This document shows, one piece after another, positions 26,407 through 34,197 of a stretch of 52,867 nucleotides of DNA (the stretch's first letter is position 1; each line of letters begins with the position of its first letter). The notes under the pieces are model-generated. The model was not told where the DNA came from. It searched no databases and saw only the letters and a program-made list of their open reading frames with translations. Both the position numbers and the translations under genes were made by a program. This DNA is from Chitinophaga solisilvae (GTDB lineage Bacteria > Bacteroidota > Bacteroidia > Chitinophagales > Chitinophagaceae): the NCBI RefSeq assembly GCF_009928525.1, contig NZ_JAABOK010000019.1, positions 51,944 to 104,810 on the forward strand. Direction: 5' to 3'.

Positions 26407-27870
26407 ATGGATTTTCCGATGTTTCATCTTGACTGGCTGAATGACCGGTTTCTTATTGCCATGATTGCTATCATTCATGTTTTTATCAATCATGGGCTGG
26501 CAGTTGGATTTATTCCGTATATCACCTGGCTGGAACAGAAAGGAGTGAGCATGGCGGGTGCTGCACAGATTACCGATCCGGCATGGGATGATATGGTATA
26601 CCGGAAAATGAAGGTGGCGTTTATTATCACCACCACGCTGGGAGCCATGACCGGCGTAGGAATATGGTTTTCTGCCGCATTGATCAGCCCTGCTTCTATA
26701 GGCAGCCTGATACGGGTATTCTACTTTGCCTGGTTTGTGGAGTGGCTGACGTTTGTAACGGAAGTGGTGTTGATAATGATCTATTTTCTTACCTGGAAAA
26801 ATGCCGGCCGCACCCTGAAAGCAAAGCTGCGTCATATCAGATTCGGATGGTTTCTTTCATTGTTTTCCTGGATTACGATGGTCATCATTGTTTCTATTCT
26901 GGGGTTTATGATGGACCCGGGAAACTGGAACCAGCATCATAGTCTGCTGAACGGGTTTACCAATCCTATTTATCTGCCGCAGCTTTTTTTCCGTACGCCG
27001 GCGGCGATGGTGCTGGGCGGCATCTTTGGTATGTTGCTGACAACTATTTTCACCTCCAGGGGAACAGCCGTGAGAACAACGGCGCTGAAGAGTGCCGCCC
27101 GCTGGATACTGGCGTGGGCGCCGGTAGCGCTGGTGGCGGCCTGTATATATTACCGGGCCATGCCGGAAGCGATGCGTTTTAATATGAGCACAGCCGTAGG
27201 CACCATGGAGTTTGCACAGTATTATCAGCTGCTGAGCTACATTATTCCCGGTGCGGTTTCGCTGGTGGTCATCATCAGCATATGGGCGCTGCTGCGGCCA
27301 CGGTCAATTAGATTTGCCTTTGTGCTGGCGCCGTGCCTGGCGGCATTCGGATTCCTCGGTATTTTTGAGCGTGTCCGGGAGTTTATCCGGAAACCCTATA
27401 TCATCGGCGGTTACATGTATTCCAATCTGCTGCGGGAAGAAGACTACCCGCTTTATAAAAGAGACGGCATACTGAAATATGCAACCTATACAGGCGTCGT
27501 GGAAATAACCCCCGCGAATAGGCTGGCAGCCGGGCGCGATGTGTTTATGCTGTCCTGCAGCCGCTGCCATACTACCAATGGCATTAATTCTATCGTAGAA
27601 GTATTTGAACGGGTGTATGGCGCCGGCAAGCCGCTGGATGAAAATTCCATAGAAGCCTATATCCCCAATATGCATAACGGCAGAACATATATGCCTCCGT
27701 TTCCCGGTAACACCCAGGAGCTGAAAGCACTTGCAGCCTATATCAGGCAGCTGCAGCTTACCGGGGAGCCGCTGGGCGGCGCACAGACGGAAGGCGTGAC
27801 CGTAAACCCGCTGAATAGTATGGACGCTGCTGTTGAGCTGATGAAAAAAAATGAGTCCGACGAAAAATAG
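26407..27870 (+). CDS. CydA-like multi-pass membrane subunit with C-terminal cytochrome c domain
   Basis: The ATG at 26407 is preferred; a TTG at 26383 would add eight residues but overlaps the promoter motif. The 487 residues begin with several membrane helices. The first carries IIHVFINHGLAVG, with His 24 and His 29 as candidate heme b ligands. The C-terminal 130 or so residues form a cytochrome c domain with CSRCH (384-388) and a Met-rich loop (YMPPFPG). It resembles divergent cytochrome bd subunit I proteins that lack the usual quinol-site region. It is paralogous at its N-terminus to the next gene and almost certainly forms a complex with it. Reduction of oxygen or another small oxidant is inferred. 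Confidence 0.75.
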   Translation: MDFPMFHLDWLNDRFLIAMIAIIHVFINHGLAVGFIPYITWLEQKGVSMAGAAQITDPAWDDMVYRKMKVAFIITTTLGAMTGVGIWFSAALISPASIGSLIRVFYFAWFVEWLTFVTEVVLIMIYFLTWKNAGRTLKAKLRHIRFGWFLSLFSWITMVIIVSILGFMMDPGNWNQHHSLLNGFTNPIYLPQLFFRTPAAMVLGGIFGMLLTTIFTSRGTAVRTTALKSAARWILAWAPVALVAACIYYRAMPEAMRFNMSTAVGTMEFAQYYQLLSYIIPGAVSLVVIISIWALLRPRSIRFAFVLAPCLAAFGFLGIFERVREFIRKPYIIGGYMYSNLLREEDYPLYKRDGILKYATYTGVVEITPANRLAAGRDVFMLSCSRCHTTNGINSIVEVFERVYGAGKPLDENSIEAYIPNMHNGRTYMPPFPGNTQELKALAAYIRQLQLTGEPLGGAQTEGVTVNPLNSMDAAVELMKKNESDEK

Positions 27871-27898
27871 TATCCGATATCAATAAGCAAACCGACAC

Positions 27899-29236
27899 AT
27901 GAACATTTTATTACAGGCCACCACACCGGTGCCCAGAGACATTCCGCTTCCTCTTCCGCTACCTGAACCGCTATTGGTAGTATTGCTGGTGATATCTTTC
28001 CTGGCGCACATCATATTTGTGAACCTGATGCTGGGAGGCTCCGTATTAACGCTGTGGGCACAGATAAAAGGGCTTAAAGACAAGGAATACGATACGCTGG
28101 CGTATGAAATTGCCAAGACGATCACCGTTAATAAAAGCCTTGCGGTAGTATTGGGAGTAGCGCCGTTGCTGAGCATAAATGCACTGTATACCGTTTATTT
28201 TTATTCAGCCAATGCGCTGACAGGGCTGATGTGGATTTCAATTATTCCGCTGGTTACAATCGCCTTCCTGTTAACGTATCTGCATAAATACACCTGGCAT
28301 AAACTGGAGAATAATAAACCGCTGCATATATCCATTATTGCCGCTGCCGTATTGGTGTTTCTCTTCATCCCCCTGATATTTTTAACCAATATCAACCTGA
28401 TGCTGTTCCCGGAGAAATGGGGAACTGTCAGGGGTTTTATGAGTGCACTGACGCTGCCGAATGTATTTCCGCGCTACCTGCACTTTCTCTGTGCGTCATT
28501 GGCGGTGACGGGGCTGTTTCTTTTCTGGTATGTTGGCAGGAAACGTTATCCGTTTGAAAATTATTTCCATACCCTTACCCGTTATGATGTCAAAAAGAAA
28601 GTGTACTCGCTGGCATTTGCCATGTCCCTGTTTCAATTTATGATCGGGCCGGTGGTATTACTCACATTGCCTTCCAAAGGAGTTAAATGGAACCTGATAG
28701 TGGTCATTCTCAGCGGAGCCGCGATAGCGCTGCCTGCCATGTACTGGATGTGGAAAGCCATCACCGGCCCGCCGGAGCTTATAGACCGGCATTATCGTAA
28801 GGTAATAGCAGCTATGACCATTACCGTGCTGCTGATGGGAAGCGGACGGCATGTTTACCGGGCCAATGCACTGGCGCCTCATAAAAAACTGATGGCAGCC
28901 AGAACAGCCGAATTTGAAAGTATTTCAGCGGAAGCCAGGCGTAACCCGCCGGCAGATGACGCACCTCCTGTAAGCAATACTACAGCCGGTAAGGGAGGCA
29001 GGGGAGCCGCTGTATTCCAGGCCAACTGCAGCGCATGCCACCGGCAGGATCAGCAACTGGTAGGCCCTCCCGTAACGGAAATGGTCAGCATCTATCATGA
29101 CAACGAACAGGGACTGAAAAGCTGGATAAAAGCTCCCGGAAAGAAACGGCCGGGATATCCGCAGATGCCCGGTTTCCCACAGCTGTCTGATGCAGACCTG
29201 AATGAACTGACAGGATATATTCTTTCCATTAAATAA
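27899..29236 (+). CDS. Second CydA-like membrane subunit with C-terminal cytochrome c domain
   Basis: The 445 residues start with a Pro/Leu-rich segment and membrane helices. The first long helix has LAHIIFVNLMLGG, matching the His-x-x-x-x-Asn pattern of the preceding protein's IHVFINHGLAVG, so the two are distant paralogues. The C-terminal domain (about 365-445) carries CSACH (377-381), VGPP and a YPQMPGFP Met-ligand loop typical of class I cytochrome c. It lies 28 nt after its partner. A heterodimeric membrane oxidase with two heme c domains is the simplest reading. Confidence 0.75.
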   Translation: MNILLQATTPVPRDIPLPLPLPEPLLVVLLVISFLAHIIFVNLMLGGSVLTLWAQIKGLKDKEYDTLAYEIAKTITVNKSLAVVLGVAPLLSINALYTVYFYSANALTGLMWISIIPLVTIAFLLTYLHKYTWHKLENNKPLHISIIAAAVLVFLFIPLIFLTNINLMLFPEKWGTVRGFMSALTLPNVFPRYLHFLCASLAVTGLFLFWYVGRKRYPFENYFHTLTRYDVKKKVYSLAFAMSLFQFMIGPVVLLTLPSKGVKWNLIVVILSGAAIALPAMYWMWKAITGPPELIDRHYRKVIAAMTITVLLMGSGRHVYRANALAPHKKLMAARTAEFESISAEARRNPPADDAPPVSNTTAGKGGRGAAVFQANCSACHRQDQQLVGPPVTEMVSIYHDNEQGLKSWIKAPGKKRPGYPQMPGFPQLSDADLNELTGYILSIK

Positions 29237-29243
29237 CGATCAT

Positions 29244-29411
29244 ATGCTGAATACAATTTTTATTACTGCGGCTATACTGCTGTGCTTCTGTATAATCAGA
29301 CAGCTGATTGTACTTGCCACCACCATCCAGTATCTGTCCAAGGATAAAGTACTGCTGCAACAGAAAGCCGCCGAAGAAGATGCGTACTTATTTGTGAAGG
29401 GATTATACTGA
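29244..29411 (+). CDS. 55-residue membrane microprotein, last gene of the oxidase operon
   Basis: It begins 7 nt after the second cytochrome subunit. One hydrophobic helix (TIFITAAILLCFCIIRQL) is followed by a polar tail (LQQKAAEEDAYLF). Tight spacing and topology resemble the small single-span subunits of cytochrome oxidases (CydX or CcoQ type), though sequence similarity was not established. Confidence 0.6.
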   Translation: MLNTIFITAAILLCFCIIRQLIVLATTIQYLSKDKVLLQQKAAEEDAYLFVKGLY

Positions 29412-29413
29412 TG

Positions 29414-29443
29414 AAACAAAAAGTCCCGCCGGTTAGGCGGGAC
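29414..29443 (-). terminator. Rho-independent terminator of the lanthipeptide precursor gene
   Basis: GTCCCGCC pairs with GGCGGGAC across a 5-nt loop. On the minus strand it runs into TTTTTGTTT. It lies 45 nt beyond the precursor stop and just beyond the end of the oxidase operon, which it might also affect from the other side. Confidence 0.8.
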
Positions 29444-29487
29444 CTTGTAAGAACATTGGTAAAGTGCTGTTAAATGATAATCGCACT

Positions 29488-29646
29488 TTAGAAGCAATCG
29501 CAACGTGTAATTAACCTGGAAGATGTAGTGCAGCTGGTGTCCTCAATAGAGGTAACACATATGCGTCCTTTAACAGATTCTTTTTTGCTTAAGTTAGCAA
29601 CCTTTACTTTACTAAGCAGGAGTTTTTTTTCTTGGGTTTTTTTCAT
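29488..29646 (-). CDS. Class I lanthipeptide-like RiPP precursor (orphan)
   Basis: This 52-residue peptide is read from ATG 29646. A longer upstream in-frame start is unlikely because it precedes the conserved leader. The leader has the Lys-rich start and KKLLLSKVKVANLSKKE pattern typical of Bacteroidota class I lanthipeptide precursors. The C-terminal core is rich in Ser/Thr and has four Cys (ICVTSIEDTSCTTSS, then RLITRCDCF), as needed for lanthionine rings. No LanB dehydratase, LanC cyclase or transporter is in the window, so modification would need enzymes elsewhere. It has its own terminator. A 2-oxoglutarate oxygenase gene begins 600 bp away, pointing away from it. Confidence 0.7.
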   Translation of the reverse strand: MKKTQEKKLLLSKVKVANLSKKESVKGRICVTSIEDTSCTTSSRLITRCDCF

Positions 29647-30244
29647 AACAGTTTGTTTTTTGAGAGTATGGAACTTGTTGACATTGGAATTACAGGTTAT
29701 AAGGACTAACACACTGAATTTATGTAATAAAAATGATTTGACAAAGTGTTCCTGATTCATCAGTAAATAATAAAGCAGGGAAGGCGAGGGGAGTAACTGG
29801 CATAACAATTTTAATATCAGTGTGTTTACCTGCATCTCTCACGGGATTATTTTCTTTCGTTTTTTTTTCATTTTTATAAAACAGGTCAAAGCAGGTAAAC
29901 CGTCCTGTTTTCTCTTTCCATCCCCTTAACTCATTTCCAACCAGTAATTTAAGCGGTAATTCAGCGGGTGGATTAAGTTTATTTGTTGGCCTGTCAGCAT
30001 AATAATACTGTAAGGGAATAAACCGGAAGATGTTTCTGTTGAATACAAGAGAGCGCACAGTGCATTTATACTGGTCTGATCTACGCTTATCGTTAAATCT
30101 GTGTTACCGTAAAATGCCTGTGCCTGCTCCAGACGTTGCACGGCGCGGAATGAGCGTGCGGCGGTACAAATATAATTTGATTGGTAAAGTATATTTACCT
30201 TATATTTATATGTCTTTTGAAAGTCATGCATAAAAATTCAAGAA
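29647..30244. other. AT-rich spacer between lanthipeptide precursor and oxygenase gene
   Basis: About 600 bp holding the divergent promoters of the precursor (minus) and the oxygenase (plus). Short frames on both strands (for example 29720-30058 and 29926-30231, minus) show no family features and are not supported. Nothing else recognised. Confidence 0.5.
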
Positions 30245-31114
30245 GTGCAAACCATCAAAGAAAGAACCCACAACACGCAATTATTTGATCGTGATTACTG
30301 GAATGCCCAGCTCCCCGTGCTCAGCAGCGAATACCAGGGTGCCAGTCCTTATCCGCACATTGTATTAGAGAATTTTCTGGACCCGCAGGTATTGGATGCT
30401 TGTGTCCAGGAATTCGACAAATTAAATGAAGAGGATGGCTGGATTAATTATGTTCATTATAATGAAAACAAAGCCGGACTGAACAAGCTGGACCTGTTGC
30501 CGCCATCTATCAGGCGGACAATTAATGAACTGAATTCCCCTGAGTTCCTGGAGTTCCTCAGTACACTGACCGGAATTAAAGGGCTTATGAAAGATGACCT
30601 GCTCGAAGGAGGGGGGATACATCAGTCCAAAAGAGGCGGCTATCTGAATATCCATGCCGATTTCACGGTGCATCCGCACCATCGTCACTGGCAGCGCAGG
30701 GTGAATGTACTGGTATACCTCAACAAAGACTGGGAAGAAGAGTGGGGAGGTAAGCTGGAACTCTGGGACAAACAGATGCAGGCCTGCGAACGGAAAGTAC
30801 TGCCTGTTTTTAACCGTTGCGTGATCTTCAATACCGATGCGGATTCCTACCATGGACATCCGGAGCCTACCGCCTGCCCGGAAGACCGGCACAGGAGATC
30901 TATTGCGCTGTATTATTATACGGAAGAAGCCCAGCCATTCCGCCGTGCTACCCACTACGTAACCCGTCCGGGAGAAGAAAGGAAAAAGCTGATGGTAAAG
31001 CTGGACAACACCCTGGTAGCTATCTATACAGAGATAAAAGGTATGTTAGGCTCTAATGATAAAATTGTGAGTAAGGTGTTGAGGTTTTTCTCGCGCAAGA
31101 AACAAAGGAAATAA
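30245..31114 (+). CDS. 2-oxoglutarate/Fe(II)-dependent oxygenase
   Basis: The start is GTG at 30245, the only reasonable in-frame start before an upstream stop. The 289 residues contain the jelly-roll facial triad: His 137 and Asp 139 (YLNIHADF) and His 203 (DSYHGHPEP). The 2-oxoglutarate-binding Arg is probably 218 (RHRRSIALYYY). RRVNVLVYLN and WGGKLELWD are typical of the prolyl-hydroxylase-like branch. It likely hydroxylates a protein or small molecule. The target is unknown, and a link to the nearby RiPP precursor is possible but unproven. Confidence 0.88.
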   Translation: MQTIKERTHNTQLFDRDYWNAQLPVLSSEYQGASPYPHIVLENFLDPQVLDACVQEFDKLNEEDGWINYVHYNENKAGLNKLDLLPPSIRRTINELNSPEFLEFLSTLTGIKGLMKDDLLEGGGIHQSKRGGYLNIHADFTVHPHHRHWQRRVNVLVYLNKDWEEEWGGKLELWDKQMQACERKVLPVFNRCVIFNTDADSYHGHPEPTACPEDRHRRSIALYYYTEEAQPFRRATHYVTRPGEERKKLMVKLDNTLVAIYTEIKGMLGSNDKIVSKVLRFFSRKKQRK

Positions 31115-31266
31115 TAATTACGAATTACGAATTGCGAATTACGAATGTAAAAGCGAAGAGCTAAACGAAGATTAAAAGAGATACTTAATAGTTATCACCT
31201 TTAATCTTCGTTTAGCTCTTCGCTTTTACATTCGTAATTCGCAATTCGCAATTCGTAATTATTATT
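31110..31266. repeat. Long hairpin element with AATTRCG heptamer arms (copy 2)
   Basis: Two 67-nt arms (31110-31176 and 31200-31266) differ at one base and enclose a 23-nt loop. The arms hold four heptamers and a core with AAAGCGAAGAGC and CGAAGATTAAA. The element includes the stop codons of both convergent flanking genes, so it would be transcribed as a hairpin from either side. Confidence 0.92.
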
Positions 31267-32926
31267 TCTTATTAGTTTCTCGTTTCAAAAACACAAATCC
31301 ATTTTTTCTGTATAATTCTTTCAGCAAGGTATATTGTTTGTAATCATCTACCCGGTCTACTTTAGTGACAAAATAGGTGGGTTTGTCAATGTCTCCTGTC
31401 AGTAGCCAGTTTTCATCGTAGGAGTTTGGATTGACGGGCTTTTCCTTGTGGGTGTAAAAGAAGGGCGCATAGCTCCAGTAGCCGAGGGTGGTTACATAAC
31501 AGTCTTCTCCCTGTCTTTGCTCAAAAAATTCAATGGCGGCGGCCTGTGAATACTTTTCTACTTTAGGAACAATGATTGCTGCCGCCAGGAAGATGACGAT
31601 GGCTGTTCCAACAAAGTAGGTGGTGGCAGCCTTCAGGAAGTCATGTTTTTTCAGCTGCCTTAATCCTATGATAACGGTGGCGGCCAGCAGGATGCCTACT
31701 ATGCCTTCCCAGCCGCTCCAGCTTACATCCGCAGCCATATTGGCCTGGGCAAATGTATCGTGAACGTAGGGAATCAGCTGCCTGATATTTAAGGCTATCA
31801 ATGCAACGGCCAGCAATACGATGGCGATGATGGTCCCCAGAATGGTGGTTAGCACCCCCACATATTTTTTATAATCCATTTCCTTCCGGTCCCATTTATA
31901 AAAGGAGTAGGCTGCCAGGAAAGTAACCGGGAACCAGGCCAGGGAGGAATAGTGGATGATGCGGGATTGTACAATTGTGAACAGCAGCGTTACTACCCAG
32001 AATAACAGCAGCATCCATATCTTGAAATCTTTATCATACCTGCTGCTGTAGCGTCCTTTGAAGAAAGACGGGATAGCAAAAAGAGAAGCAGGGAAACATC
32101 CAACAAGCAGTACTATGTAATGATATCCGAAGAAGCCTTCCTGTCCGGCATCGTGCGTAGTAAAAAGGCGGTACTGGTATTTTAAAAACTCCGTGATAAA
32201 CCAGGTGCCGTTCTTGGCCGTCTCATATCCGTACCATGTCAGGGTTACCAGAGAAGCAACTACCAGGAATAACAGCGCATGCCACCAGTTAAAAAAGATT
32301 TTAAAGCGGTTGTAGAGAAAGTAAACGCCTAATATCATCAGGAAAACCATCAGGGCTACCTGCCCTTTGGTGAGGATGGCCAGTCCCATAAAGATGCCTG
32401 ACCAGACTGCATAGTATACCGGCTTTTTATCTAAACCTTCCTTATCAAATTTATTGTGCTTCCAGTGATAAAGGATAAAGTAGTACAGCGACAGAAAGGT
32501 GAACAGGTTAAACCAGGGATCAATAATACCGGATTTGAAATACATATTGGGAAACAGCGATCCGCCGAAGGCAAGCGCCCAGAGGATACCGAATTTCCTG
32601 TCGTATAACCGTGTGCCGCAAAGGTACAGCACAATAAGGGTAACGATTCCGCAGACTGCATTGGGGAAGCGTGCTGCAAACTCATTGATCCCGAATATTT
32701 TCATGGACAGGCTCTGCATCCAGAAAAACATCGGTGGTTTTTCCCAGAAGGGTTTGAAATTAACATAGATCCTGGTATAATCGTCCAGCTTCAACATCTC
32801 TCTGGAGCACTCTGCAAAATTTATTTCATCCCAGTCAAATAAATGTACCCGTCCCAGGAAAGGAATAAAAAAAAGCGCTGCAATCACTGCCAATAACAGG
32901 ATAACTGATAGTTTGGATGTACGCAT
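31262..32926 (-). CDS. Glycosyltransferase family 39 (ArnT/PMT-like) membrane protein
   Basis: The start at 32926 (MRTSKLSVILLLAVIAALFF) puts the first membrane helix at the N-terminus. The longer frame from 33046 adds an unlikely 40-residue leader. The 554 residues contain about eleven hydrophobic helices. The first loop has the catalytic acidic pair of GT39/GT83 enzymes (LFDWDEINFAECSREML), followed by KPFWEKPPMFFWMQ and AARFPNA. These enzymes use polyprenyl-phosphate sugars to glycosylate lipids or proteins at the periplasmic face. The acceptor is unknown. Confidence 0.9.
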   Translation of the reverse strand: MRTSKLSVILLLAVIAALFFIPFLGRVHLFDWDEINFAECSREMLKLDDYTRIYVNFKPFWEKPPMFFWMQSLSMKIFGINEFAARFPNAVCGIVTLIVLYLCGTRLYDRKFGILWALAFGGSLFPNMYFKSGIIDPWFNLFTFLSLYYFILYHWKHNKFDKEGLDKKPVYYAVWSGIFMGLAILTKGQVALMVFLMILGVYFLYNRFKIFFNWWHALLFLVVASLVTLTWYGYETAKNGTWFITEFLKYQYRLFTTHDAGQEGFFGYHYIVLLVGCFPASLFAIPSFFKGRYSSRYDKDFKIWMLLLFWVVTLLFTIVQSRIIHYSSLAWFPVTFLAAYSFYKWDRKEMDYKKYVGVLTTILGTIIAIVLLAVALIALNIRQLIPYVHDTFAQANMAADVSWSGWEGIVGILLAATVIIGLRQLKKHDFLKAATTYFVGTAIVIFLAAAIIVPKVEKYSQAAAIEFFEQRQGEDCYVTTLGYWSYAPFFYTHKEKPVNPNSYDENWLLTGDIDKPTYFVTKVDRVDDYKQYTLLKELYRKNGFVFLKRETNKK

Positions 32927-33127
32927 ATGCACCGAATGTAAATGGGTTGTAATAAACAAATATATGTTGATGTTCCAGCATTTACAAATTAAGAAATTCT
33001 TTTTTGGAGCATAAACATCACCAACCTCCCGTATCACTGCTTCCATTGCAGGATATAGGATCAGCTACATTCCGGAAGAGAACCGGGATGTTGTTGCTAT
33101 GGGCATACCATTAACCTTTATCTGTTT

Positions 33128-34108
33128 TCAGGAGCTGCTTCCATTGGGAAGCACCTCGTTTTTTCCGGTGTCTGGTTGAAAAATATCGCCTGATGCCGCA
33201 TCAGAAAGAAAAGTGGCCGAAGGTGCAAAAAATAGTGTTCCGGTTTTGGCGATGCTGAAATCCAGTAACCGGTCATAATTACCCAGCGGGGATCCGATAA
33301 ACATATTATCCAGCATTTTTTTTACGGTGCTGAAAGTGCGGGCATAGGCAATAAAATAGGTGCCCATTTCATTGGTGCCCATATTGCCGAAAGGCATGTT
33401 ATCGCGAATGATTTTAAACTCATCGCCGATATTGGCTAAAGCAATATGGGCATTGGCGGGTTTAATGTTATCGGGCATTTCTATATCACTCATTTTGTAC
33501 CGGCCAAATACCTTTTCCTGTTCTTCAACGGTTAAGGAAGAGAAGGCCATTAAGTTGTGGATATATTTCTGTACAAAAAGGTAGCTGCCATTTTTGTAGG
33601 CCGCATCTTCATCGCCAATCAGGCCGAATCCGGCTCTTTCATCGCCATGCGGATTTTCTGTACCATCTACAAACCCCAGTATAGACCTGCCGTCCCAGTA
33701 CCTGAAGCCGTGCACTTCTTCAATGCAGTCTGCCACAGTGCTCAGCGTTGCGGTGATGGCAGCAGCCATATCGAAGCAGATCCCCGGCTGGCTGCCCTTG
33801 ATGTGAAAGTGCAGGTCGCCTGCCGTTGCAACTGCAGTATGTTTAGCGCCGGTAATTGGCCGGAAGTTCTCCAGTTCCAGCGGCAGCGGGCGGGGTAAGT
33901 CAAGCCGCAGCCACGCATCGTGTCCGATACCCAATACACAGGTAGCGCCTGAATCAGGAAAGCGGTTCTGACCGGAATTATTCAGGTTGTCTACCAGTGC
34001 GCAAATACGCATGAACGCCTCTTTAACGGACAGCTGCGGTTTAAACACCCATACCTGGAATATTGTATTGTTGCCGTGATAGTCAAGAACATGCTGGGAT
34101 ATTGTCAT
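33128..34108 (-). CDS. DyP-type heme peroxidase
   Basis: This 326-residue protein has the DyP signature GFVDGTENP, with distal Asp 148 in the GxxDG motif. The predicted proximal heme ligand is His 221 (ANAHIAL), and an active-site Arg lies at 257 (YFIAYARTFS). There is no Tat or Sec signal, so it is cytoplasmic or cargo of an encapsulin (none seen here). It oxidises dyes and other substrates with hydrogen peroxide; the physiological substrate is unknown. It lies 89 nt after the YdeP-type molybdoenzyme gene and may be co-transcribed with it. Confidence 0.93.
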   Translation of the reverse strand: MTISQHVLDYHGNNTIFQVWVFKPQLSVKEAFMRICALVDNLNNSGQNRFPDSGATCVLGIGHDAWLRLDLPRPLPLELENFRPITGAKHTAVATAGDLHFHIKGSQPGICFDMAAAITATLSTVADCIEEVHGFRYWDGRSILGFVDGTENPHGDERAGFGLIGDEDAAYKNGSYLFVQKYIHNLMAFSSLTVEEQEKVFGRYKMSDIEMPDNIKPANAHIALANIGDEFKIIRDNMPFGNMGTNEMGTYFIAYARTFSTVKKMLDNMFIGSPLGNYDRLLDFSIAKTGTLFFAPSATFLSDAASGDIFQPDTGKNEVLPNGSSS

Positions 34109-34197
34109 TGAAATCGCTTTGGGTTTATAAACGGTTGTTGATTATTTATGCGTGTATCAGGCGGCAGGTATACTGTATACCGGACCAGGATATAAAA

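Noticed and set aside
29720..30233. Several frames of 67-112 codons on both strands in the spacer upstream of the oxygenase.
   Set aside because: They overlap one another, have no motif and would occupy the promoter region of two divergent genes.
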